From Balneolia bacterium (GTDB lineage: Bacteria > Bacteroidota > Rhodothermia > Balneolales > Cyclonatronaceae): 64,000 nucleotides of DNA. The stretch spans positions 1-64,000 of the forward strand of contig JAIUMA010000001.1 of NCBI GenBank assembly GCA_022565795.1, read 5' to 3'. A program made the translations under genes and the position numbers. Below the pieces are notes generated by a model. That model was not told where the DNA came from. It worked only from the letters and a program-made list of their open reading frames with translations, and ran no database searches. Positions within the stretch are counted from its first letter, which is position 1, and the number at the start of each line of letters is the position of its first letter. Below, one piece after another: positions 34,306 through 42,594 of this stretch.

Positions 34306-35181
34306 TCAAGTGTCGGTTTTCTTTATGGTGAGTGTGCGCGTTCGGATGAAGTCATCCCAAATCATTTCATCATCAAGACGAACTTCATGCAGCCATCCGT
34401 TTATTGCCTGTATGCTGTAGGACTGCGTCTCTTTAAGGCTGATTCCGCTTTCGGCAATATCTGCTTCATCCATAGTTACTTCATTCCTGACCAGCAAGAG
34501 CATATTTTCTTCATCATAATCTTCTACAAAAAGCCGGCCCTGAGAGGTGAGCGGTTCACCCCAGGGATTTTCCTGCCAGGTGTCGTACACAAAGACATCA
34601 TCGGGGAGTACTTCTACACCGTGCAGACCAAACATAAACTTCATATCCCGAAGTAGGAGAGACTCAAAAAGAGAGACGTCGGTATAGTAAGCTTCAAGCT
34701 GTTGACGCAGTTCTGAGCTTTGCTCCCAGTAGCCCTGCCGATCAAGTTCGCGCACCGCACTTTGGAAGTGACCGTGGAGTTCATCCATATTCGAACTGTA
34801 GTTGAAACCGCCGAAACGGTCGGTGTGAATCACGATGCCATCATTCAAAAAGCCATACATGTGTCGGTCAAGCTCGGCATCATTAAAGAGGGGAGCGTTC
34901 GTTTCGAGCACCTGCCATAACAGGATGTAGCTGTCGCCTGGTCTTCGTGCGGCTACATCTATATGAACAAGCGTGCTTTGGGTGCGCTCTTCCAGCAGCT
35001 CGCCGTCTCTGTAGATATGGATGACTTCATCGAGCTCATAGCGAACCATCTCTCCGGAGCGCCAAAGGCCGGCGATTACCACGCTTTCCGGCAGCTCTTG
35101 CGCGAGCTGCTGAGACTGAGCAAAGGGGACAAGGACGGTAAATAGAGGCAGCACTATTGTGCTAAATAATATGGCGCGCAT
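34306..35181 (-). CDS. Exported protein of unknown function
   Basis: From ATG 35181 (MRAILFSTIVLPLFTVL) it has 291 residues with a Sec signal peptide cleaved near FAQSQQ. Longer in-frame starts exist (for example ATG 35235, 35337), but the last would overlap the divergent queD gene and all would lengthen the signal region. The remainder is soluble and acidic (LYGFLNDGIVIHTDRFGG, DVFVYDTWQENPWGEP). I recognise no domain. It is followed 9 bases later by the TRIC gene and probably shares its transcript. Confidence 0.65.
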   Translation of the reverse strand: MRAILFSTIVLPLFTVLVPFAQSQQLAQELPESVVIAGLWRSGEMVRYELDEVIHIYRDGELLEERTQSTLVHIDVAARRPGDSYILLWQVLETNAPLFNDAELDRHMYGFLNDGIVIHTDRFGGFNYSSNMDELHGHFQSAVRELDRQGYWEQSSELRQQLEAYYTDVSLFESLLLRDMKFMFGLHGVEVLPDDVFVYDTWQENPWGEPLTSQGRLFVEDYDEENMLLLVRNEVTMDEADIAESGISLKETQSYSIQAINGWLHEVRLDDEMIWDDFIRTRTLTIKKTDT

Positions 35182-35249
35182 AGCGTTTGGAAAAATGTTT
35201 CTGCAAATAAGCAGAAATGCATCGGTCTTGTTCATATACAGCATTTGAA

Positions 35250-35269
35250 GCAAAATATCCTTATTTTGC
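35250..35269. repeat. Inverted repeat in the queD upstream region
   Basis: GCAAAATA (35250-35257) and TATTTTGC (35262-35269) pair perfectly around TCCT, 36 bases before queD in the divergent gap. It could be an operator or a leader hairpin. It does not look like a preQ1 riboswitch. Confidence 0.35.
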
Positions 35270-35305
35270 GTAATTACACAAAATTCAGAACAGTTAACAT
35301 CAGAT

Positions 35306-35689
35306 ATGCCTCGCTGGAAACTAAATACGGAATTCAAATTTGACTCTGCCCACTTTATTGAGGGCTATGACGGAAAGTGCGGGAGAATGCACGGACATAC
35401 TTACAAAGTGAAGATGACCGCAATTTCGAGCAAACTCAATCCATCGGCTTATCTGAAGACTCCCGATATGGTATGTGATTTTAAAGAACTGAAGTGGGCC
35501 GCAGCTGATTCCACTAAGGGCGGGCTGGACCACGCTGTTTTGAATGATATTTTGCCCTGTTCAACAACGGCTGAGCGAATCGCTGAGTATATCCACAATG
35601 AAACGAAGAAAAGGCTCCCGGAAGGAATTGAGCTTATCGTTACCGTTTGGGAAACTGATACAAGCTGGGTAGAATACACCGACGATTGA
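35306..35689 (+). CDS. queD: 6-carboxy-5,6,7,8-tetrahydropterin synthase
   Basis: QueD makes carboxytetrahydropterin from dihydroneopterin triphosphate in queuosine (preQ0) synthesis. The 127 residues have the zinc ligands His16 (FDSAHFI), His29 and His31 (GRMHGHTYKVKM), the catalytic Cys25 (GKCGRMHGH), FKELKWAAADSTKGGLDHAVLND with the catalytic Asp-His, and the closing VWETDTSWVEY with the substrate Glu. Length is normal. It is the first gene before queE, and together they cover two consecutive steps of the pathway. Confidence 0.95.
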   Translation: MPRWKLNTEFKFDSAHFIEGYDGKCGRMHGHTYKVKMTAISSKLNPSAYLKTPDMVCDFKELKWAAADSTKGGLDHAVLNDILPCSTTAERIAEYIHNETKKRLPEGIELIVTVWETDTSWVEYTDD

Positions 35690-35700
35690 TAGATAAACTG

Positions 35701-36342
35701 ATGTTTAAGGTAGATACCGAAAATAGCGTTCTAAGAAAAACTGATGCCGTTGAGTATCCTGTTATGGAGCATTTTTACACCATTCAGGGTGAAGGCGCGC
35801 ATTCTGGTCTCCCGTCTTATTTCATTCGTACCGCGGGCTGCGACGTGCAGTGCTGGTGGTGTGATGTAAAGGACAGCTGGGACGAAAGCAAGCATCCACG
35901 CATGAAAACCGGCATATTGGCCGATCTGGCTCAAAAAAGCGGTGCTCCGTTTGCAGTGATTACCGGTGGTGAACCTTTGCTTCACGATCTTGGGCCGCTG
36001 TCCTTCAGCCTGAAACAAAGAGGCCTTAAAGTGCATATTGAAACAAGCGGATCATCGCCGCTAAGCGGACATCTTGACTGGATTACGCTATCACCCAAGC
36101 GTTTCAAAAAGCCTTTGGATGAAAACTTTCCGTACGTAGATGAACTCAAAGTTGTGGTGCTGACCAACAAAGACCTTCAGTGGGCAGAAGAAAATGCTGC
36201 AAAGTGTCCTCCGGGCACGAGACTGCTGCTTCAGCCGGAATGGGACACCCCAAAGTCAATTCCGTTAATTGTGGATTATGTGAAGAAAAACCCGAAATGG
36301 GGTATCAGCCTTCAAACGCATAAGTTCATTAACGTACCCTGA
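35701..36342 (+). CDS. queE: 7-carboxy-7-deazaguanine synthase (radical SAM)
   Basis: QueE rearranges carboxytetrahydropterin to 7-carboxy-7-deazaguanine, the next step after QueD. With ATG 35701 (MFKVDTENSVLRK) it has 213 residues. The substrate motif YTIQGEGAHSGLPSYFIRTAGCDVQC is followed by the radical-SAM cluster CDVQCWWC (Cys47, Cys51, Cys54), then TGGEPLL. An alternative start, TTG 35686, overlaps the queD stop as TTGA and would add five residues. queC and queF are not in the window. Confidence 0.94.
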   Translation: MFKVDTENSVLRKTDAVEYPVMEHFYTIQGEGAHSGLPSYFIRTAGCDVQCWWCDVKDSWDESKHPRMKTGILADLAQKSGAPFAVITGGEPLLHDLGPLSFSLKQRGLKVHIETSGSSPLSGHLDWITLSPKRFKKPLDENFPYVDELKVVVLTNKDLQWAEENAAKCPPGTRLLLQPEWDTPKSIPLIVDYVKKNPKWGISLQTHKFINVP

Positions 36343-36351
36343 TAAGTCGGC

Positions 36352-37065
36352 ATGGCTATTTCACCGGAATCATCTATTGTAATTACGGGAGCCAGCCGGG
36401 GGATAGGCCGTTCCATAGCGGGTGTTCTGGCATCATTGCTGCCCAATCCACTAATTCTTATTTCAAGGGATGAAAAAGGTCTCAATGAAACAAAGAAGTA
36501 TTGTAATCAGAAGGGTAACAACAGGATTAGTATCTTTTCCTGTGATCTTTCCAAGGACTCTGAAGTCAGGGAAATAGTTAAAAATGAAGCGTTTCGAAAT
36601 GTTTCAGTGCTGATAAATAACGCCGGCTTCTATCTGCAAAAAACAGTTTTGGAATCTGGTCCGGAGGATTATCTAAGCCAGTTTGAAGCCAATACGCTTA
36701 CGGCCGTTCAGCTCACCAATGCCTTGCTGCCTGACCTGGACTCTCAGGCTGAGTCAAGATTAATCTTCACCTGTTCGGTTACCGCCCAAAAAGGGCAGGC
36801 CAGATGCGGCGCTTATAGTGCCTCGAAGTCTGCGCTGAACGGATATATCCAAAGCATGAGGGAGGCGTTGCTCGACAGCAGTATTGCCGTAACCTCAATT
36901 ATACTTGGGCAAACATTTTCAACGTCTTGGGACGGATCCGGAATTGACCCCAACAGGCTGGCAGACCCGGATGATGTAGGCAGGGTTATCGAGAGTTTGT
37001 GCAGGCTGTCTTCACGCACTTGCGTGGAAGAGCTCGTTATAAGGCCGCAGCAAGGCGACCTGTAA
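36352..37065 (+). CDS. Short-chain dehydrogenase/reductase
   Basis: The 237 residues have the classic SDR features: TGASRGIGRS for NAD(P) binding (about residues 13-22), NNAG in VLINNAGF, a Ser near FTCSVTAQKG and the catalytic Tyr-x3-Lys in YSASKSALNGYI. The Arg-containing SRDEKG after the second strand suggests NADP preference, an inference. The substrate is unknown. It follows queE by 9 bases, but its AGA/AGG-rich arginine codons resemble the next gene more than queE, so a common origin with the TPR gene is possible. Confidence 0.85.
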   Translation: MAISPESSIVITGASRGIGRSIAGVLASLLPNPLILISRDEKGLNETKKYCNQKGNNRISIFSCDLSKDSEVREIVKNEAFRNVSVLINNAGFYLQKTVLESGPEDYLSQFEANTLTAVQLTNALLPDLDSQAESRLIFTCSVTAQKGQARCGAYSASKSALNGYIQSMREALLDSSIAVTSIILGQTFSTSWDGSGIDPNRLADPDDVGRVIESLCRLSSRTCVEELVIRPQQGDL

Positions 37066-37100
37066 AATAAGCACTAAAGAGCTGAATGATAATCTAAACT

Positions 37101-37136
37101 TTGAAGAAACCAGAATTTGTTCTATTATACTATAAT
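37101..37136 (+). promoter_or_regulatory. AT-rich promoter candidate for the TPR gene
   Basis: A TATAAT sits at 37131-37136, and TATACT at 37126-37131 lies 19 bases after TTGAAG (37101-37106). The spacings are not ideal, and the whole 100-base gap is AT-rich. Confidence 0.3.
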
Positions 37137-37165
37137 CATAGTATTAATATCTTAGTTTTTAAAAT

Positions 37166-38410
37166 ATGTTTCTAATTCTTACTCTGGTTTCACTCATGCA
37201 GGGCGTAAACAGCGACCTGGAACAAGTTTATCGCTGGATTTATCAGGGAGACAGAGCAGAGGCCAGAGTATGGCTAGAAGAAAGTGTGAGTCAGCCGGAT
37301 GGCGTTGATGCGTCACATGTAGAGCTACTTATGACTCTAAATCATCAGGATATGAACTATGGTGCCGTAACCTCGCTGTATGGAAGGTTTGAAAAAGAAA
37401 CAGAATCCAGCTCAGAGAAAAGCTTTCTCGTTGGAAATGCACTGTTAATGCAGGGGCAAAGGTCAAAGGGGATAGATTTACTTCAGCTATCGCGCTCAAT
37501 CGATGAAAATAGTACCAGGCCCAGAATTGTACTTTACAGGCAGTATACTGATGAACGAAATTTCGAAATCGCGCTTGAAATTGCTGAAGAACTAGCTTCA
37601 ATTCAGCCTGACAACTCATTTTTCAGAGTACAGCTGGCTCGTTCAGCATTTGAAACAAGAGATACTGAAAGGGCAATACATATTCTTAAAGATGTGGTAG
37701 CATCTGATAGCATGTATGTCTTGGCTCATAAAGAATTAATAAGAAACTTGATGTCTGAAGACAGAAAACTTGAGGCAAGAGAGAGAATAGATGCTGCGAA
37801 AGTGCTTTTTGAACAAGATTTTAGAATCAGAAATCTAAGTGCCAGGCTGTATTACAGGACCAATAATTTTGCGCAGGCTGCCCGCGAATGGGAAATGGTC
37901 ATTTATATGGGGCAGCAAACATTGCAAACCCATATAAATCTTGGGCTATGTTACTATCAGCTGAATAGCGGTTCAAAAGCGCTGCAACATTTCGAGCACG
38001 TACTTGAGCAGGAGCCCGAAGAGCTTACATCGCTTATGTATGCAGCAGTCCTTTATCGTGAAAAGAATGATCTGACCAGGGCGTCAGAGCTTCTGAATGT
38101 TTTATATGATGCTCAGCTATCGGAATTTTTCATAGATACGCTCATCCAGCGGGCAGTAGTAAATGAGGCAAAAGATCAGGCTCGCTTATCAGAGAAAGAT
38201 TACCTGCTGGCATTAAAACTAGACTCATCTAAGGATGTGCTCCATTACTATCTTGGATTCCTGTATGATTCAAAGCTGTCAGACAGGGAACAAGCAAAGT
38301 ATCATTACAGCAGATTTGTCGAGAGTAAAAATGGTGACCCTGGTCTGGTAGCCTATGCAAACTCAAGGATAAGAGTAATCAGGGAAGAGATATTCTTCAG
38401 AGGAGAGTAA
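37166..38410 (+). CDS. Tetratricopeptide-repeat protein
   Basis: The 414 residues begin with a short hydrophobic segment (MFLILTLVSLMQG) that may be a signal peptide. Helix-pair repeats follow throughout, for example AQAAREWEMVIYMGQQTLQT, INLGLCYYQLNSGSKALQHF, EHVLEQEPEELTSLMYAAVL and SEKDYLLALKLDSSKDVLHY, which match TPR helices A and B. Such proteins act as scaffolds, and no partner is evident. Arginine is encoded mostly by AGA/AGG (about three quarters by my count), in contrast to CGT/CGC use in the genes further away, and the surrounding DNA is AT-rich, suggesting a different origin. Confidence 0.82.
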   Translation: MFLILTLVSLMQGVNSDLEQVYRWIYQGDRAEARVWLEESVSQPDGVDASHVELLMTLNHQDMNYGAVTSLYGRFEKETESSSEKSFLVGNALLMQGQRSKGIDLLQLSRSIDENSTRPRIVLYRQYTDERNFEIALEIAEELASIQPDNSFFRVQLARSAFETRDTERAIHILKDVVASDSMYVLAHKELIRNLMSEDRKLEARERIDAAKVLFEQDFRIRNLSARLYYRTNNFAQAAREWEMVIYMGQQTLQTHINLGLCYYQLNSGSKALQHFEHVLEQEPEELTSLMYAAVLYREKNDLTRASELLNVLYDAQLSEFFIDTLIQRAVVNEAKDQARLSEKDYLLALKLDSSKDVLHYYLGFLYDSKLSDREQAKYHYSRFVESKNGDPGLVAYANSRIRVIREEIFFRGE

Positions 38411-38572
38411 ACAGAGGCTGCTGTTTATGTATGGTGCTTACGATTACTTAACATAATATATATTATAGAACAATTAATATGGTGCAAATAACCATCCTCA
38501 AATTTCGCTTCTAAGCGACGATCTTTTCTTATTTGCAACATGTACTGCCTTTAATAGTGACTATTCGTTTGG

Positions 38573-39202
38573 TCAGCGGATTCTTTTTCTGCTGATAGTC
38601 AGCCCATCTCTTATATCCAGCATCACCGTCTCCATATCCGGGTCGTTCACAAGCATTTCGTTCAGCTCATGCACGGCTCTGCTCTTACGGTCATTCAGCT
38701 CAATCACTCCGCCATACCAAAAAACATTATCGACAACGAACAGTCCTCCGGGCTTGAGCTTTGGCTTCAGGTCTGCGTAATACTGCGGGTAATTTTGCTT
38801 GTCGGCATCCAGAAAGATTAGGTCGTATTCATCCGTTAATTCCCGGCAGGTTTTACGGGCGTTACCGTGAATAACGTTTATTCTTCTTTTTAAGCCCGAC
38901 ATATCAAATCCTCTCTCTGCTATACTCATGTACAGCGTATTCATCTCCAGCGCGGTTATTTTGCCACCTTCAGGCAAAACCTCAGCCATTGACAGCGTTG
39001 CGTAGCCTGTAAACATGCCCACCTCCAGAATATTGGACGCATTGCTTGTTTGAACAAGTAATCGCAGCATTGTTCCAATCTGTCTTCCTGAAAGCATATC
39101 ATCATATTGTAATTCTTCGGCTGTTGCTTTGGTGATAAACTGAAGCGCTTCACTTTCCCGGCTGGTATGCTGTTTTGCGTATTCCTGAAGTTCTTCCTTC
39201 AT
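38573..39202 (-). CDS. O-methyltransferase, caffeoyl-CoA/catechol type
   Basis: The 209 residues are a class I SAM methyltransferase: glycine-rich LEVGMFTGYATLSMAEVLPEGG for SAM binding, LEMNTLY for the ribose-binding acid, DLIFLDADKQNYPQYY with the Mg-binding Asp residues, and GGLFVVDNVFWYGGV. This arrangement marks the metal-dependent OMT family 3, whose bacterial members methylate catechol-like or polyketide substrates; the actual substrate is unknown. It is convergent with the TPR gene and divergent from the acyltransferase. Confidence 0.9.
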   Translation of the reverse strand: MKEELQEYAKQHTSRESEALQFITKATAEELQYDDMLSGRQIGTMLRLLVQTSNASNILEVGMFTGYATLSMAEVLPEGGKITALEMNTLYMSIAERGFDMSGLKRRINVIHGNARKTCRELTDEYDLIFLDADKQNYPQYYADLKPKLKPGGLFVVDNVFWYGGVIELNDRKSRAVHELNEMLVNDPDMETVMLDIRDGLTISRKRIR

Positions 39203-39299
39203 ACTGTTTCTATTAATCCTTTAAAACTGAATGTTGTGAGGGTTTTCTGCCTTATATTGCCTAATAATAGTCGTCCATAATAAGCTTTAAACCTATTCT

Positions 39300-40016
39300 A
39301 TGCCCGCTGAAGACTTATCTGATAAAACTGTAGACAGGCCTTTTATCGATGCCAAAGATAACCGTTTTGTCGTGTCATTTTTTACTGTATTCACAAAGTT
39401 TCTGGCAAAGAGGACCTTCCGGAAAGTCTATTTAAATAACGGTTACGGAAGAAAGGTGAAAAACCGAAGCACGCTCTATTTCGGGAATCATAATGCCTGG
39501 TGGGATGCCCTAACTCCCCTGCTTCTCAATCAGTATGTTTTGAAACAGCACCCGCGGGCGGTTATGGAATGGGAACAGGTTCACCGCTACCCATTTTTCC
39601 GGAGAATCGGTTGCTTTTCGATTGACAGAAAAGATTACCGGTCAGCTCTTAAATCACTGCGATATGGCATTGAATGGCTTAACAATGCTCCGGGACGATC
39701 GCTTTTTCTATATCCCGAGGGCAAGATTACCAATCCTCAGCTCCCCGACTCACAATTTGAAACCGGAATCGGCTGGATGGCTTCACAACTTGAGGAGCAC
39801 GTAGATCTTGTACCCTTTATTCAGCATTCGCATTTGATGCATCATTCAAAGCCTGAGCTCTACCTTCAGCTGGGCTCCCCGGTTGACAGGTCGGGTTTCA
39901 AAGCATCCAGCAAAAAAGATATTACAGCTTCTCTCGAAGCTCAGATCAAAACTCAGCAGCTTCTATTTGTTGAAAAAGCCAGTGCAAAAGAGCATGATAT
40001 TCCCGTTTTGTTTTGA
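39300..40016 (+). CDS. PlsC-like acyltransferase
   Basis: The 238 residues contain the HxxxxD catalytic motif as NHNAWWDALTPL and a second motif FLYPEGKITNPQ, which mark the glycerolphosphate acyltransferase superfamily. The WWD form differs from the house plsC at 30 kb (HQSFLD). Related WWD acyltransferases include carotenoid-glycoside acyltransferases (the CruD type), as I recall. The CrtC and GT2 genes nearby make that role attractive, but it is inference. It starts a run of three forward genes with short gaps. Confidence 0.82.
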   Translation: MPAEDLSDKTVDRPFIDAKDNRFVVSFFTVFTKFLAKRTFRKVYLNNGYGRKVKNRSTLYFGNHNAWWDALTPLLLNQYVLKQHPRAVMEWEQVHRYPFFRRIGCFSIDRKDYRSALKSLRYGIEWLNNAPGRSLFLYPEGKITNPQLPDSQFETGIGWMASQLEEHVDLVPFIQHSHLMHHSKPELYLQLGSPVDRSGFKASSKKDITASLEAQIKTQQLLFVEKASAKEHDIPVLF

Positions 40017-40034
40017 CCATTTATCCAATGAATC

Positions 40035-40700
40035 ATGAGTGATAACAATCATTTAGTTCCGCTGAATTTCACCTATTTATCTCAGGAAGAGATGGTAATC
40101 AACTCAGAGCATTTCTATCGTAAAATGCATGAACGCAGGAGCGTACGACATTTCTCTGATACTCCAATTGATGAGCAAATTGTGCTGAATGCGCTTAAAA
40201 CAGCAGGAACCGCCCCTTCAGGAGCGAATAAGCAGCCATGGCATTTTTGCCTGATCAAGGATGATGACGTTAAAAGGCATATTCGCAGCCTTGTAGAACA
40301 AGAAGAAAAGGAGAACTACGAACGACGCTTTTCGAAAGAAATGAAGGATGATATTGCTTCATTACAAACAGATTTCTCTAAGCCGCATCTAACCGACGCC
40401 CCCTACCTTATAGTTGTATTTAAGGAGAATTTTAGAGTAGTTGATGGAGTGAGAAGAAAAAATTACTATGTGAATGAATCAGTGGGAATAGCTTGCGGTA
40501 TGCTTATTACGGCTTTACATCAGTCGGGGCTGGCAACATTAACACACACTCCGAATCCTATGAAATATCTGAATTCATTTCTTGGAAGACCGGACAATGA
40601 ATCGCCGGTTTTGGTGATGCCGGTCGGGCTTCCCGCTGAGGATGCGCAGGTACCGGACAACAGGCGAAAGCCATTGAACGAAATAGTAACAATCATCTAA
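40035..40700 (+). CDS. Nitroreductase-fold flavoprotein of the iodotyrosine deiodinase type
   Basis: The 221 residues have the FMN-binding opening RRSVRHF (Arg34, Arg35, Arg38) and the APSGANKQPWHF loop of the IYD subfamily. The substrate lid that marks deiodinases is intact: Glu91, Tyr95 and Lys116 have the spacing E-x3-Y-x20-K seen in human IYD, in the order ENYERR...DFSKPHLTDAPYL. LGRPDNESPVLVMPVGLPAED and the final RRKPLNEIV also fit. The reaction would be reductive dehalogenation of halotyrosines. Bacterial IYDs are known, for example from Bacteroidota. The physiological substrate here is not proven. Confidence 0.85.
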   Translation: MSDNNHLVPLNFTYLSQEEMVINSEHFYRKMHERRSVRHFSDTPIDEQIVLNALKTAGTAPSGANKQPWHFCLIKDDDVKRHIRSLVEQEEKENYERRFSKEMKDDIASLQTDFSKPHLTDAPYLIVVFKENFRVVDGVRRKNYYVNESVGIACGMLITALHQSGLATLTHTPNPMKYLNSFLGRPDNESPVLVMPVGLPAEDAQVPDNRRKPLNEIVTII

Positions 40701-40711
40701 TTAACAAAGAT

Positions 40712-41380
40712 ATGGCACAATCAGCGCTGGTTTTAGGCGGCACAGGTCTCATCGGTTCACACTTGCTCAAACATCTTTTGGAATCTGATGCCTACAGCTC
40801 CGTCATTTGTATTGGAAGGCGAAGCACAGGAATAACTCACCCCAAGCTTGTAGAGCACATTTTTGACCTAATAGAGATGGATAGACATGCTGAACTTTTC
40901 AAGGCTGATGTACTTTTCTGCTGTTTGGGTACTACCATAAAAAAAGCGGGCTCGAAAGAACAGTTCAGGCTGGTCGACTACACGCTCCCGCTCAAAGCTG
41001 CGATTCTGATGAAGCAAAACGGATCGAAATCAGCATGTCTGGTGACCTCCATGGGCGCTGATTCTGCTTCCCGGTTTTTCTACCTGCAGGTTAAGGGCGA
41101 TATCGAACGGGCTTTTACTGAGGTCGGATTTGAGCGGACGCTCATTTTCAGACCAGGCGGTCTAATGGGCAAACGAAATGAATTCAGGCTGGGTGAAAAA
41201 CTTGGAATCGGAGCAATGAATCTATTGTCTCCCTTGATGATAGGGCCGTTGCGCAAGAATCGTCCGATCTATGCTGAGCACGTTGCTTACGTGATGTCTC
41301 ATCTGCCCTTTGAGCGCATCAGCGGGGTCCGGGCCTATGAGTCTCATGAGATTCAGTCGCTCTACAACAGCATGAGTTAG
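40712..41380 (+). CDS. NAD(P)-binding protein of the TIP30/HTATIP2 type
   Basis: The 222 residues are an atypical SDR: LVLGGTGLIGSHLLKHLL for dinucleotide binding, VLFCCLGTTIKKAGSKEQF, SMGADSASRFFYLQVKGDIERAF with the Tyr-x3-Lys pair (Tyr and Lys in FYLQVKG), and FRPGGLMGKRNEFR. This matches the HTATIP2/oxidoreductase family rather than sugar epimerases. Its substrate is unknown. It follows the deiodinase-like gene by 11 bases, so they are probably co-transcribed, and is convergent with crtC. Confidence 0.82.
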   Translation: MAQSALVLGGTGLIGSHLLKHLLESDAYSSVICIGRRSTGITHPKLVEHIFDLIEMDRHAELFKADVLFCCLGTTIKKAGSKEQFRLVDYTLPLKAAILMKQNGSKSACLVTSMGADSASRFFYLQVKGDIERAFTEVGFERTLIFRPGGLMGKRNEFRLGEKLGIGAMNLLSPLMIGPLRKNRPIYAEHVAYVMSHLPFERISGVRAYESHEIQSLYNSMS

Positions 41381-41383
41381 GGC

Positions 41384-42478
41384 CTACCAGGTCCAGCGGT
41401 ACAGTCGCGGAGACTTCTGAACCCAGTGCGGACTGTCTGCATAACGATACCTCATATGAACAAGAGGCCAAAACAGGCGGGCGTGAATTCTCGACGGGCG
41501 AATGTATTCGGTGATGCCGCTTCCCTGCTCCAGCTGATCTGTTCCAGGCAGGTGAAGAATAGCATCGCTTCGAAAACGAAAGTAAAACGGCCCGGAATCC
41601 AGAATTCGTGACTGCTGGATCATCACCTTATCCTGTTGTTTATTGCCGAGGTTGATGGTGCGTGCGGCTGTGAGCAGGAACATATTGCTCATAAATGTGC
41701 TGAGGCTTCCCTCATCGAACTCGCTTTGCAGCTCACCCTTTCGGTTTAGCAACCAGGCCTTGTAGTCTGTCGTCTTACCCGTATTCATCAGGTAATAGAC
41801 GAGCGTGTGCTCCGGAAAATGAAATCTTCCCCAATACCAGTCGGAAAACTCATTCTTCATAGGCTCGGCACCAAGGTTGTGGTCGTGATAGCCTGTTCCC
41901 TTCCAGGTGATGAACTTCTCGCCCCTTACTGCAGATTTTAGCGCCATGTCGAAACTGACATCGGCGCGGGGTTGTGTGAGGTTCCATCCGTGACCGCTTT
42001 CCTGAGCACTTTGGTTTCCGAAAAGAGTTTCGGAAACAGTCTCTGATGTGAAAACCATAGTTCCGTTGAGCTCGTCCCCACTTGGCAGAGTTTCATTAAG
42101 CTCAAGGGTGTGCTGCAGCTGATTTCCCGCTCGCCTAAGCGTTAGGATGTTCTTCCCCACTTGTACTTTAATTTCATGATCTGAGATCATGTTAAACTCA
42201 GCCTGTGAAGGAGGATACTCACTCATGCTGTAGAAAACAGGCTCGCCTTTGAAGTAAAGCGAGATGCTTATTGCCGGGTGTTCTTTGGCGCTGGAGATTT
42301 TAGATTCTGAGGCCCAGTTGGTGTTATACTTTGTAGAGAACGGGCACCCATCATAAAAAATAACAACTACATGCCACTCATTTTTTTCATCTGCCGCATC
42401 GAAGTACCACCATTCATAGCTTCCTGATTCCGGTTTTTCGGCAGGTTTATCAAATTTAAAATCGGATGTTATTTTCAT
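41384..42478 (-). CDS. Carotenoid 1,2-hydratase-like protein (CrtC family)
   Basis: The 364 residues match the CrtC lipocalin-like fold: YEWWYFDAADEKNEWHVVVIFYDG at the start, GHGWNLTQPRADVSF and the hallmark GYHDHNLGAEPMKNEFSDWYWGRF, which carries the His-Asp-His of the predicted active site. Family enzymes add water to the end group of acyclic carotenoids, giving a tertiary hydroxyl. A short gap of 3 bases separates its stop from the neighbouring stop, and it diverges from the GT2 gene, which would glycosylate such a hydroxyl. An unrelated lipocalin-like role remains possible. Confidence 0.8.
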   Translation of the reverse strand: MKITSDFKFDKPAEKPESGSYEWWYFDAADEKNEWHVVVIFYDGCPFSTKYNTNWASESKISSAKEHPAISISLYFKGEPVFYSMSEYPPSQAEFNMISDHEIKVQVGKNILTLRRAGNQLQHTLELNETLPSGDELNGTMVFTSETVSETLFGNQSAQESGHGWNLTQPRADVSFDMALKSAVRGEKFITWKGTGYHDHNLGAEPMKNEFSDWYWGRFHFPEHTLVYYLMNTGKTTDYKAWLLNRKGELQSEFDEGSLSTFMSNMFLLTAARTINLGNKQQDKVMIQQSRILDSGPFYFRFRSDAILHLPGTDQLEQGSGITEYIRPSRIHARLFWPLVHMRYRYADSPHWVQKSPRLYRWTW

Positions 42479-42594
42479 AGGCCTTAATTTAGCATTTGTG
42501 AACCAACGATACCAAGCTTACGTTCACAAAAACGATCTCCGGCTACGTGCTTACGTTTCTGAAGAGCGTTCTTTTTTTCACCAATTAATTTTAC

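Noticed and set aside
35182-35305. preQ1 riboswitch before queD
   Set aside because: The C-rich and A-rich tail pattern of preQ1 aptamers is missing; only a short inverted repeat is seen.
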